DNA of 64,000 nt from Tridacna crocea (lineage: Eukaryota; Mollusca; Bivalvia; Cardiida; Cardiidae): the NCBI GenBank assembly GCA_943736015.1, contig OX031070.1, forward strand, positions 38,494,173 to 38,558,172. Reading direction: 5' to 3'. Position numbers and translations under genes: made by a program. How positions within the stretch are numbered: the stretch's first letter is position 1; the number at the start of each line of letters is the position of its first letter. The notes under the pieces were generated by a model. That model had not been told where the DNA came from. It saw only the letters and a program-made list of their open reading frames with translations, and did no database searches. Positions 23,001 through 33,440 of the stretch are shown here, one piece after another.

Positions 23001-26000
23001 ATCAAAGAAAGACAAAATAGTCAACCTGCAAGGACTGCACAGGTTGATCTGTGCCGATACTTCTTGGCGATGCATTGAATCACCTGTCCACGGTGTCTGT
23101 CTCTAGTGTATGCTCTTCTGAACTTAGGCGGTGGATGGGTTTCGTTACTAAGATAAGACCTAGATTTTTTTTATCGTGTGTAATTTTTATGTCGACCAAG
23201 GTCAGCCTGCAAGGATTGCACAGGCTGATCTGTGCTGATATTTCTTGTCGATGCATTGAATCACCTATCCACGTGTCTGTCTCTAGTGCATGCTCTTCTG
23301 AAAGGAGGAGGGTCGTTATTAAGATATGACCTAGATTTTTTTTATCGAGTGGAATTTTGGAAAATTAACCAATGCCAAAAAAGTGTAGACCAAGGTCAGG
23401 CTGCTGTGCTTTCTTGTCGATGCATTGAGCTACCTTTCCACGGTGTCTGTCTCTAGTGTATGCTCTTCTGAACTTAGGAGGCGTGTGGGTTTAGTTACTA
23501 AGATACATTATCTCCCTCTAGATGGCATTCTACTAATACACATCTATCTAATTTGGGCATCCTGGGTACAGAACCGGACTACTTTTCTACGCGACAACCG
23601 TTACTTTGAATTTCAAACTAAAAACGCCACCTGGTACGATTCATGCAGCTATGATCAGCAGTTTCGAGAAATCCGGAGCTTAAATTAAAAAAAAGCCCGA
23701 TTTCTCCTCAAACATATTGATAAAAGCTATTAGCTCCATTTCTACCGCAGGCCTATAGCGCGGCGCGTATTACTACAATCCCCCATATATAAGGGGGAGG
23801 GGGAGGAGTGATGCGTCATAAGACAGGTCGAATCTTCGAAGAATATGACATGCGCAGATAAGGTACTAAGGTACCGGTATAACCTAGATTTTTTTTAATG
23901 ACATGTAAAAGTCGATACACGTAAGTTATAATAATGATCCTGCTTGTATAGCGGAAATGTCACTGGGGATTTCTGTGATGGTTTAACCTTTTCCATTGCC
24001 TGTCTCTCAGTTATTATAATAGAACACGTCTTCTTGATATTAAATTGCAATATTAGAACTGCGGAGCTCTGTGGCTTTATGCTTAACCCTTAGGCTGCTT
24101 CTAGCGATTCACTGACCCATTGCAGACAGTATAGATTAAGATCAGACTGCACAGAACGTGCAGTCTGATCTTGGATCTACACTGTCCGATGAGAAGATAT
24201 ACTTATGCCAAAAAATTAATTTTGAAACGGCAACATTTGAATTTTATTATCGACTAAAACGTTTCACGTTAATTATCTAGCAGAACAAAGGTTATAATGT
24301 CACCTCTCTTATAACAAAGGTTATAATGTCACCTCTCTTATAACAAAGGTTATAATGTCACCTCTCTTATAACAAAGGTTATAATGTCACCTCTCTTATA
24401 ACAAAGGTTATGATGTCACCTCTCTTATAACAAAGGTTATAATGTCACCTCTCTTCATCAGGTTTAGTGTCTGGATCCCCTGCGTAGATTTCTCTCAGTG
24501 CAATATAGGTCAGCAAGGGTAGATTATAACATTTAACCTTTTCCCAAACGACAAACTTTTGGACTAGACCAAATTGAAAGCATTTGCAGACGACGATTCA
24601 ACTCTTGCTGAAAAGATGATTTCTGTCTATGATAGGGTAGAAAACATTGTGGGAAAAGGAGAAAATGCTGGTTACCAGCATTTTCTCCTTTTCCCACAAT
24701 GTTTTCAAAAGGCTACTATTCCAGACCCGTAAAACCAGGGATTGTTTGGGAACGGGTTAATTGACGATTTGTTTTTGTTTCGTGCTTTCCGGTAGGTTAT
24801 CGAGAAATATCGGTGAAATATTTTTCGATATTTCATGGTTATTACCAGTGAAAATATCGATTTTTATCATTCTAACATTTCAATTGAAGGCGAAAACAGT
24901 TGTTCCCGCGCTCTACGTACCTAAGTTAAGTGCGCGTCTCACAACCAGATGGAAATATGACGTAATTTAGCTTACGTTTCTCATGCTTGACGTTGTATTG
25001 TAATGCGTCGCTATGCGGAAGGGGTACGCTATGGGGAATAATTTAAAAGAATTGTTATAGATTTTGATTAAGTTTTCTTAAGACGTCATTTCTTAACCCA
25101 TAAAATTTCTTCTAATAATAGACACATGAAATATATAGAGGATATTTGTTTTTTTCCGGTGAAAGATCGAAATTTATTTCATGGAGTGAACACCGTCGGT
25201 AATATTTTCACGAGTGGCGCATCGAGTGAACACCATCGGTAATATTTTCACGAGTGGCGCAGCCACTCGTGAAAATATTACCGATGGTGTTCACGAGATG
25301 AAATAAATTTCTATCTTTCACCGAAAAAAATAAATATCCTATTTTTATGCTTTTAACCCTTTCTGGGAGGAGCTTTATCAAAACCCAGTACAGTTCTTTT
25401 CCATTATTCCCCGTGGCGTAACCCTCCCGCATAGCAACGCAGTACAATATTACGTCAAGCGCGAGAAATGTAAGGTATATGACGTCATATTTCCCATCTG
25501 GTTGTTAGGCACGCGCAATTTACCTAGGCAACAAGAACGTGAAAATCGGTATTTTCACTGGTTGTACCAGTGTAAGATCGAACAATATTTTCACTACTAT
25601 TTCTCGTCATCCTACCGGAAAGCATGAAATAAGGGATTTCTTGGTTTTTATCCTTGATTTTCTTGCACTGCACAGACATGTTCTAGAAGTATTATTTCAA
25701 CTATATCTAGTTCGATTGTTTTATAACACAATACATACTTATTCCTCTGATACGTGAGAGCGGTATTCGTTTTAAAATCACACTGGGACCTTACAAATAT
25801 TCATAAATCAAACTATATCTATCTCAACATCCCCAAAGGAATCAAGGATAAAAACAAAGAAATACAGGTAAAAGGACCAATCTGTTGCTTTGTCATCTTT
25901 AGTCTTTATCTATAAAAGTAGATAATTTGAATTACAGGAATGGTCTCCATTTTCTGTTCATTGTGGCGAATTGATATTGTTACTTTACACAGATAAGATT

Positions 26001-29000
26001 TATTGGCAGGATATTTAGAGTGGGCGGTCTCAATGGTTTTTCGAATGTAGGACAAACAAGGACAAATACCCAAATTTCTGTTCAAATATCTTCGCTACAA
26101 TGTCTTTAAATGGTACTTCCGCATATTTCCTTCCTTTATGAATGACTTGCATTCATCGTATATCTTTTGGGATTCCCCCGGGGACATTTTTGGAAAAGCC
26201 AAACACTTGTGAAAATGAAATTATTCTAGCCTCGTTGTTTGTAGACTTGAAAGGAATAATTCAAACAAACCTTTTGGTATTTTAATGATTGTTCGTTTTC
26301 CTGGTCTGGTTTGGAAGATTTCCCTTTCAAAATCGAAAATCCCCTTCTGATAAATTGCAAAGGTGTTCAATTATAGTACATGTAGTTGAATGAAGTTTGC
26401 CCCAATCCAGCAAATTTTGTTCAATGTGTTAAGCTCGTCTTTTTCGGCGCGGGTGAATGTGCTGGATTTGACCTACCTTTTCGTACTGATAATAATTTAA
26501 TAGACAGAAGTTTTTGATTGGTCAAAGATATAGACATGTTTATATGAAGAACCCTGCCTATTTCAAGGCTAATTTACGTCGTGTCTCTTTTTCTTTTTCC
26601 AAGATATTTCTTGTTGTTATTAACAAGCAGTCGTGTACCCTATCATATGTGTAATAGTGTTTTTTAACGAATTCATTCAGTATACATCAAACACAATATT
26701 GGTTGATTATCTGATTGAATTGGAGTTAAACCCCGTTTCAACAACTCAGTTCATATCAGTGCACTATGCATGTGTTCAGTGCGGTCTTTGCACATACCTG
26801 TGTATTTCCTGTCTTTTTCAAACCAGTATATATAATGACATAACTTTCTTTCCAAGTAACCGACTACTTTCTCAAATGCAAAAGAGGTGAGAGGCAAAAA
26901 ATGCCGAGGAGAAAATTTGGCTAAACCGAATATCGAACTCGGAACCACCAGGTCATGGGTCCGATACGCTAAGCACTTAGTTACCCCGGTGTGCATAATA
27001 TCGGTCAAAGGAATAAAAGCGAAATTTTCAGTAGTTCTTTTAATCTGTTCACTCGTAAAACAATGGAACATTTATACATAGAACTGTTCAATGGGTGGGG
27101 GTTTACCGATGTTATGCCAAACGGCTTTCTTTACTTTTAAGTCATTACCAAACGACAATATTTTAAGTTTGTCCAAATCGAAAGCATTTGCAGACGACAA
27201 AATAAAAGTGACTGAAAATTTGAAATCTGTTTTGTGAAGGATAGAAAATATTGTGGGAAAAGGAGAAAATGCTGGTTACCAGCATTTTCTCCTTTTCTCA
27301 CAATGTTTTCTAAAGGCTTCTTTTTCAGGGGCGTCAAAAGTAAGGATTGTGTGAAATTGGGTTAAACATTATTACATTGAGCTTTTCTCTGTTTAACCAA
27401 TTACCACACAATCCCTGCTTTTGACGACCCAGAGAAAGAGGCCTTTGGAAAACATTGTGGGAAAAGAAGAAAATGCTGGTAACCAGCATTTTCTTCTTTT
27501 CCCACAATGTTTTCAACCCTTCACAAAACAAACTTCAAATTTTCAGTCACTTTTATTTTGTCATCTGCAAATGCTTTTGATTTGGACAAACCTAAAATTT
27601 TGTCGTTTGGTAATGAGTTAACCCTTTATTCTGATAATTAAATTACGCAAAACTTTCAAGCCGATATTCAAACATAAGGTTATAGAGATAAACATCTCCT
27701 TTTTGGACAGTGTAGATCCAAGATTAGATCCAACACTTTTCTCCTAATAAATCCAAGTAACTCTGACGCCATTTTGGCATCTGCAATAACTTGCGATGTT
27801 TTACTCGCATTTCAGATTTAGTCGAAACAGAGCGGCAGGTGGAACCTCGCACCGGGAGACGAAAAGAAGCTCGCAGTTTTACAATCCAGAAATCCTTAAG
27901 GTACATGGTGATACAAAATGTCCATCCATGAGCGACATCATTACAGAACAGTTCTTCCGGGTGTGTCCGGCATATTCCGTCACTGAGTATGATGAGAATA
28001 GAATCCCGCTAGTAATATTTCAGGTATTGTTCCGTTTTGTTTCATGCTTTTCGGTAGGATACCGAGAAATAGCGGTGAAAATATTTTTTCGATATTCCAC
28101 GGGTAGTACCAGTGAAAATACCGATTTTTATAATCTAGTTACCGAGGTAAAATGCGCTTGACTCACAACCGAGATTGAAATATGACGTCATTTACCTTAC
28201 ATTTCTCGCGCTTGACGTAATATTGTAATGCGTTGTTATGCGGATCGGGGGTACGCCATGGGGTATAACCCAAAAGGACATAGCTGGATTTTGATATAAA
28301 GTTCCTCCCAGGTGGGTTAATCGCATGAAATAAAATATCTTTTTCTTCGGTAAAAGATATAGAGGATATTTGTATGGACACCATCGGTAATATTTTCACG
28401 AGTGGCGGAGCCACGAGTGAAAGTATTACCAATAGTGTTCACGAGATGAAATAAATTTCGATCTTTCACCGAAAAAAAAATGTTCTATTTATTTCATGTT
28501 TTTAACCCCTTCTGGGAGGAGCTTTATTAAAATCCAGTACAGTTCTTTTCCGTTATTCCCGTGGTATACCCCTCCCGCATAGCAACGCATTACAATATAA
28601 CGACAAGCGCGAGAAATGTTAGGTATATGACGTCATCTTTCCCATCTGGTTGTGAGGCACGCGCAATTTGCCTAGGCAACAAGAACGTGAAAATCGGTAT
28701 TTTCACTGGTGGTACCAGTGTAAGATCGAAAAATATTTTCATTGCTATTTCTCGATATCTCACCGGAAAGCATGAAATAACAAAATTTATTTCATTCAGT
28801 GAACATCATCGGTAACATTTTCACGAGTGGCTGCCTATTTACTTTATTTCACGATTTTCTGTAATTTATGGGAAAATAACAATGGATTATAAGGTTTTAT
28901 AATTCATGGTTACGACCAGTAAATATTTTGATAACCCTTCAGTTGAAGGTGGAAACATTGGCTATTATGACCTTGTTACCAAGTTAAACAGTGTGTGCCA

Positions 29001-32000
29001 TTTAACCAGACGGAAAGATGACGTAATCCACGTGCATTTGCCCTACATTTCTCGTAACATTTGACGTAATATTGTAATCATTGTTTTGTTGGAAGGGGTA
29101 CATCACGGGGAATTCCCGAAAACACGTTTGCTTGATTTTCCAACGAAAAAGGGGGAAAGAAACATGAAATAAATAGATTTGAACATCATCGGTTATATTG
29201 CACGAGTGGCGCAGTCATGATTGATGATATTACCTATGATTTTCAAGAAATTAAATAAATCTCGATCTTTCATCTAAAAAGAACACGTATCGTATTTGGA
29301 CAGAATGAAAAAGCATTTACCGTTAACCAAACAGTTCTGGCATCGATTTTCGGCTACCACGAGAAAGAAGGCTAGAGTCTAGCAATTTCTCCTTTTTCCG
29401 TATCACGTGGTACCTTTTTAGTTTATCATTTTGACAAAGTATCGTCGAAATTATAGAAAAGGAAAAATCGAAACAAAATGGAATGTCTTGCCTGTGAGAA
29501 TTTTCAAAGTTAATGAATTCGGATTCAGATGCCATGAAAAGCATTCGCCTCAACAAACAGAAGGTTAATTTTGTTGCATAAAGAAGAGAAGCAGTAATGA
29601 GCTTACACCCCTCCTCCTCCCACCCCCCCCCCCCCCAAAAAAAAAAAAAAAAACGTTCAGACCTCGATCTTCATAAGAAAGTGAATGGTTCATACTTAAA
29701 TAGTTTATAAGCACTTTTCGTTTATATTTGAAGGTACACTGTAAATGCTTCGGCTGCCATGGACCATTCCACGGCCATCGCCACAAGTGTGCACCAATAT
29801 TCAAGTTCATCAATGCGTACCGCGTTGTCAATAAAACAGTCACCGGGGAAAACATATATACCAAGGTAACAATTCTATCCTAACTTGAAAGGCTATATTT
29901 GTTCAACTGCATGGGAACTGTATTCTTAACCCTTTACCAAACGACAAAATTTAAGACCGGTCCTATTTGAAAGCATTTGCAGACGACAAAATGAATGTGA
30001 CAAAAGAACTGAATTTTGTTTTAGGAAGGGAAGAAAACATTGTTGGGAAAGGAGAAAATGCTGGTCACCAGCATTTTCTCCTTTTCCCACAATGTTTTCA
30101 TAAGTCTTCGTTCACAGGGTTTTTCAAAGTCGGTATTGTGTGGTAAAGGGTTAAACTATTCAAATTCATTTTCAATTGCGATTCAAATGGGAGAAAGCGG
30201 ACTTGTACATTCTGTTTCAGACTATGCTAAGACTATACTAACTTTTGTTTAGGATCTCAGGTCGATGTCACGAAAAAAAAATGAAAGTCTCGTATATCGC
30301 AAATTCAAAACTATTTGCGTGGGGAACGGTTTCATTGTATCGACTATGTAGACCTTTGCAATCGCTAAAATGGATGAAAGACGCCATTGCACTCGAAGTA
30401 CCACAAAAAAGACAAAATGAAACGTGAACGTGGGTTTTTTTATGTTGTCAGGACAGACAGAGACATTCAATACTCGTAGTCAAACAAACAACAAAATGAC
30501 AAGATTATTATTCTGGATCAGAACGTTCTTTATTCAGCGAGACTTTTAAATACGCCTTGACATCATAAGAAGTATGTTTTTATTTCATGCTTTCCGGTAG
30601 GATATCGAGAAATAGCAGTGCAAAATATTTTTCGATCTTACACCGGTATACCACCAGTGAAAATACCGATTTTCATGTTCTTATTGCCCAGGTAAATTGC
30701 GCGTGCCTAACAACCAGATGGGAAACATGACGTCATATACCCTAAATTTCTCGCGCTTGACGTAATATAGTAATGCGTTGCTATGCAGGAGGGGTACGCC
30801 ACGGGGAATAACGGAAAATAAACGGTACCAGATTTCGATAAAGCTCCTCCTAGAAAGGGTTGAAGTAAAAAGAATTTTTTTTTTCGGTGAAAGTTCAAAA
30901 TTTATTTCATCGAGTGAACACCATCGGTAATATTTTCTTGAGTGGCGCAGCCACGAGTGAAAATATTACCGATGGTATTCACTTGATGAAATAAATTTCT
31001 ATCTTTCACCGAAAAAAAAAGCAAATATCCTCTATGTATACCAACAGACAGTGTAGAGTAAAGGGAGGGTACATGAAACGTGCATGCCGATATTTCATTT
31101 CGTTGCTAGATATTTTTTTAAAGCTTTTTTTTTTTTTATCCCTATGATCTCTGAATGCAATGGCGCTTTTTACTGACTGAAATTTATGATTTTATTTTAT
31201 TGAAGATAAGTGTGCTTTTCCTAGAAGAAGGTCTTAATTTACCATTTTTCTTTCCTTTATTTCACTTTACACGTTGCAGTATTTATACTTTCGTAAAATG
31301 TCTTTATCAGTTCGAGTGGGTACTTAAATGACATCTACATAAAATTTTCTTTAAAAGATTTGTCTTGGTTTTCCACTTAACAATAACAAAATAGAATAGA
31401 ACATATTTTTGACCCATCATGCAAAAAGGGACCTTCTAGGAACTGCAAAAAGTATCAACCCTGGTCAGACATTGCGAATCGCCCAGGCTGACAATTTTGC
31501 GCTTTAACCTTTTACCCCATAAGGCATTTCTATGGTATCTCTAATTGACCCTAAATAACAACGAGGATGAAGCCATTTCTTACGTGTATATGACACCTTT
31601 TGATAGCATAGAAAACATCGTGATAAAACGAGCAAGTTCACCTTTTGCCACAATGTTTTCCAAAGGCTCCTACAAGCAATGCGTAGAAATGAGTATCTAT
31701 GGAGTAAAGGGTTAATGACATTTGCTGTATGAAAATAGGTCATTGTACCTTGTTATACAATCATTTTTGAATTATCAATTTTAACTGACCTGCACTATTT
31801 GAGAGGGAGAGGGAGAGAGAGAGAGAGAGAGAGTAGTAGTAGTAGTAGTAGATATGCTAGAAACCGACATGTTCTCCTCATCTTCCAATAATATTTTTTC
31901 AACAGTAAATCCCACTTTTTGATCCAGGTTTCATTTGTTGTATAGATCTATATACAAGATTTCGAAAGAGACCGAGTCTAAAATTTTGTTTTGTAAGAGT

Positions 32001-33212
32001 TGGTGCTCTAAGCAGCCAGTAGCTCGGGAAGACATCTGAAAATACTGGTAAAGAAAGTCAGACAGGTACACTGTTGGCACTGCAGGCGATATCATTGAAA
32101 TTATTTTGAAAACGTTTTTAGGAACCAAATAAACAAACAAAAATAAAGCTTTGAATGTTCAATTTTGTTTTCAAACAATTCAATTTATGCACTTTGAATT
32201 TCTTAGGGAATACTTAACCTTTTACCAAATAATCCCTGGTTTTTACGACCCTGAGATAGAAACCTGTAGAAAACATTGTGGGAAAAGGAGAAAATGCTGG
32301 TAAACAGCATGTTCTCCTTTTCCCACAATGTTTTCTACCCTGCAGGAAAAAAATTCCAATTTTTGAGTCACATATATTTTGTCCTCTGCAAGTGCTTTCA
32401 ATTCGGACAAGTGTAAAATTTTGTCGTTTGGTAAAGGGTTAAAACACTTGTAGTTAGACCCCAAATTTTAAATAGTAAAACCCCAAATTCCGCTGTTTTA
32501 AAGGTGTTTTGTGGCGAAAAAAAATCTCTTTATCGGACAGTGAAGATACAAGATCAGACTGCACATTCTGTGCAGTCTGATCTTGATCTACATTGTCCGC
32601 AAAGGTCTTTGGCTTGAGTTTAGCAGCCTAAGGGCCTACTGTGTCAGAAGTCAAGCAAACAGTTGTTGAATTGTTCTTAAGGAAATCCTTTTCAGTTCGC
32701 TCTCATTTTTTACCACATAACCTCCCTTGTTTTCAGTGTAATATACCCACGAATTTTCTTATCTTACACTCGTTTGATATCATATTTATGTGACGTCATT
32801 TTTGACATCATTTTGTACGCATTTCATAAAAGTGACTGGGTCTCATGGAAAATACCGCGGGTGCATTTATGAAAGTTTTTTCATCATCTGATCTATATTT
32901 TGTGAACTACCGTTATGTGATAAAAAGAATCTGACATTCGTGGGCGTTTGAGATAAAATTTTATTAAACTCGTCAAGGAAAATGTTATAAAGCTCGCCAA
33001 AGGCTCGTTTAATGACCTTTCCCTGGACTCGTCTAATAAAATCTTATCTCAATAGCCAACTCATGTCAAATCCTAAACTTCTTTGATGACAAATAAATGG
33101 TTGTCTTTAACTTATACACTTCCTGTTTTTACAGGTTCGAGAGCCAGTGTCCTACGGATGTAAATGCAAAAAGGATTCGTTTGGTTTGCGGCACACTTAT
33201 ATGCCTCCTTAA
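19842..33212 (+). CDS. Interleukin-17-like cytokine, four exons, 5' end missing
   Basis: A predicted secreted IL-17 family ligand of the cystine-knot fold, acting through IL-17 receptors. Exons 19842-20008, 27816-28023, 29734-29865 and 33135-33212 join without frame loss (phases 2, 0, 0) into 194 codons and a TAA. The N-terminus has a hydrophobic run (CIFLYISLISLDVCKG) fit for a signal peptide, then a basic variable region. The family core follows: RVCPAYSVTEYDENRIP, then CKCFGC, KCAPI and a final YGCKCKK, placing the C-x-C, C-x-P and C-x-C cysteines of IL-17 proteins. Introns are about 7.8, 1.7 and 3.3 kb and filled with repeats. The exon carrying ATG was not found. Bivalves are known to carry many IL-17 genes; which subtype this is cannot be told from motifs. 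Confidence 0.86.
20205..20380. repeat. Long imperfect hairpin with ACTCGTGC core
   Basis: AATCAACTGGTTATTTTTCAT pairs with ATAAAAAATAACCAGTTGATT, and AAAAATATCTCACTCGG with CCTCGTGAGATATTTTTC. The apex is near CTCGTGCTGCGCACTCG. It is about 170 bp in the first visible intron of the IL-17-like gene. Confidence 0.8.
20400..21690. other. IL-17-like intron, no gene seen
   Basis: AT-rich. Contains a small GC-rich fold (GGCGCCGCCTGAAGCGGCGG near 20791) and a 10-bp ladder AACCTTACCG at about 21343-21391. No exon recognised. Confidence 0.5.
21691..21920. repeat. Family A hairpin element
   Basis: TTAACCCATTACCACACAATC at the left, worn right end GATAATGAGTTGAA. One arm carries CATTTCCTCC, a mismatch to the other arm. 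Confidence 0.9.
22684..22852. repeat. Family G element
   Basis: GGTCTGTATTCACCAACC starts it. Inner arms TCTAAATTTGAAAGTA and TACTTTCAAATTTAGA fold back. The right end is degraded. Confidence 0.7.
23025..23905. repeat. About 175-bp tandem repeat, three copies, split by family F
   Basis: Landmark GATGCATTGA recurs near 23069, 23250 and 23419, each followed by TGTCTGTCTCTAGTG and TGCTCTTCTGAA. Each unit opens with a palindrome remnant like family C (AGCCTGCAAGGATTGCACAG). The third unit is broken at 23506 by an F insertion and resumes near 23864 with ACCTAGATTTTTTTT. Confidence 0.85.
23506..23863 (+). mobile_element. Family F element, copy 2, inside a tandem repeat
   Basis: Starts CATTATCTCCCTCTAG. 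Flanks are TACTAAGATA (23496-23505) and TACTAAGGTA (23864-23873), a 9-of-10 matching target duplication. The host unit continues on the far side, so the insertion boundaries are well fixed. Confidence 0.92.
24124..24188. repeat. Family E hairpin
   Basis: AGATCAGACTGCACAGAACG and CGTGCAGTCTGATCTTGG form a near-perfect stem bounded by ACAGT and ACTGTCC. Confidence 0.88.
24283..24454. repeat. 29-bp minisatellite, six copies
   Basis: The unit AACAAAGGTTATAATGTCAC plus CTCTCTTAT is repeated six times with a single base change in the fifth copy, so the array is young. Confidence 0.95.
24533..24760. repeat. Family A hairpin element, complete
   Basis: TTAACCTTTTCCCAAACGAC to TGTTTGGGAACGGGTTAA, with the whole palindrome on GGTTACC intact. 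Confidence 0.92.
24777..25632. repeat. Two family B elements head to head (foldback)
   Basis: A left B half (CGTGCTTTCCGGTAGG to GAGGATATTTG) meets a second, inverted B (to CCGGAAAGCATGAAATA), giving an inverted repeat of over 800 bp with the shared hairpin in the middle. The hairpin start is partly duplicated near 25190-25250. TGACGTCA is at 25480-25487. Confidence 0.85.
25655..25960. repeat. Family I dispersed repeat
   Basis: Shares CTTGCACT, GGACCTTACA, AAGGATAAAAACAAAG and TTACAGGAATGG in the same order with 40405-40725. It is non-coding as far as can be seen. Confidence 0.6.
25960..26810. other. IL-17-like intron, nothing recognised
   Basis: Unique-looking AT-rich sequence without an exon-like block or a family match. 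Confidence 0.45.
26815..26998 (-). mobile_element. tRNA-derived SINE, truncated
   Basis: CCGACTACTTTCTCAAATGC, AATATCGAACTCGGAACC and ACCAGGTCATGGGTCCG match the body and head of the SINEs at 10108-10386 and 42783-43047 with many changes. Confidence 0.65.
27137..27365. repeat. Family A element, left member of an inverted pair
   Basis: TTAAGTCATTACCAAACGAC to GTGTGAAATTGGGTTAA. Only 27 bp separates it from the next A element, which is oppositely oriented. Confidence 0.92.
27393..27621. repeat. Family A element with symmetric arm change
   Basis: TTAACCAATTACCACACAATC to GTCGTTTGGTAATGAGTTAA. The stem reads GAAAAGAAGAAAATGC with TTTTCTTCTTTTC on the other arm, where the family normally has GGAG and CTCC, so both arms changed together. 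Confidence 0.93.
27816..28023 (+). CDS. IL-17-like exon: basic region and YDENRIP motif
   Basis: Acceptor TTACTCGCATTTCAG, then one base completing the previous codon. The segment GDTKCPSMSDIITEQFFRVC precedes PAYSVTEYDENRIPLVIFQ. The donor is GTATTG, phase 0. A family B element begins about 15 bp downstream of the donor. Confidence 0.88.
28038..28784. repeat. Family B foldback pair inside an IL-17-like intron
   Basis: Starts TTTCATGCTTTTCGGTAGG and ends CCGGAAAGCATGAAATA. The arms, each about 300 bp, are inverted copies joined by a hairpin around GGCGGAGCCACGAG. TGACGTCA occurs in both arms at 28183-28190 and 28628-28635. A more decayed B-like block follows to about 29290. Confidence 0.87.
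29734..29865 (+). CDS. IL-17-like exon: CKCFGC and KCAPI cysteines
   Basis: 44 codons, phase 0 at both ends. The acceptor is TTTATATTTGAAG and the donor GTAACA. It reads VHCKCFGCHGPF, a His-rich loop, HKCAPIFKF, then NAYRVVNKTVTGENIYTK. The spacing of C-x-C, C and C-x-P is that of the IL-17 core. Confidence 0.87.
29926..30154. repeat. Family A hairpin element
   Basis: TTAACCCTTTACCAAACGAC to TGTGTGGTAAAGGGTTAA. The palindrome folds on GGTCACC. Confidence 0.92.
30581..31035. repeat. Family B element
   Basis: TATTTCATGCTTTCCGGTAGG to GCAAATATCCTCTATG, the same orientation as 13763-14214. TGACGTCA is at 30728-30735. It sits in the last IL-17-like intron. Confidence 0.88.
31504..31715. repeat. 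Family A' element, hairpin lost
   Basis: TTAACCTTTTACCCCATAAGG to GGAGTAAAGGGTTAA. The central stem is shortened (GTGATAAAACGAGCAAG against TTCACCTTTTGCCAC), so one arm has been lost. Confidence 0.82.
31801..31853. repeat. GA and GTA microsatellite
   Basis: A run of GAGAG units changes into a run of GTA units. Confidence 0.9.
32214..32442. repeat. Family A hairpin element
   Basis: TTAACCTTTTACCAAATAATC to GTCGTTTGGTAAAGGGTTAA. The apex has changed to GGTAAACAGCATG, a small asymmetry. Confidence 0.9.
32533..32600. repeat. Family E hairpin
   Basis: TCGGACAGTGAAGATACAAG pairs with TTGATCTACATTGTCCG; the core is ACTGCACATTCTGTGCAGTC. Confidence 0.87.
32940..33060. repeat. Imperfect hairpin just before the last IL-17-like exon
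   Basis: GAGATAAAATTTTATTAAACTC pairs loosely with GTCTAATAAAATCTTATCTC, with CTCGTC and GCTCG repeats between. Stem-loop DNA about 75 bp from the final acceptor may matter for splicing; that is inference. Confidence 0.55.
33135..33212 (+). CDS. IL-17-like terminal exon with GCKCKK
   Basis: Acceptor TTCCTGTTTTTACAG. Reads VREPVSYGCKCKKDSFGLRH, then TYMPP and TAA: 25 codons. The C-x-C pair is the last knot cysteine pair of IL-17 proteins. ATTAAA overlaps the region just after the stop and might serve as a weak poly(A) signal. Confidence 0.84.
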   Translation, partial: VREPVSYGCKCKKDSFGLRHTYMPP

Positions 33213-33440
33213 TTAAAAGTATTATAAATATAATTTAATTACATAACTAGCCTTGATTTCAATTTCACGTAGTCATTACGAATTTTCTCATCTTACAAAG
33301 GCTTGAGAAAATTAGTGCGTGACGTAATATGTGACGTCACCGTCATACATCTTTAAGCGCATATTATGAAAACAATCTGGATGTACGTTTGCCTTTGACA
33401 TAAAATAATACCAAGTACATCTACCTCGATTGATAACATT

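Noticed and set aside
30254..30427. Possible alternative terminal IL-17-like exon after TTTTGTTTAG (phase-compatible, reading DLRSMSRKKNESL)
   Set aside because: It has only one cysteine and lacks the GCxC ending of the family, whereas 33135-33212 supplies YGCKCKK. It could still be an alternative 3' end in transcripts.
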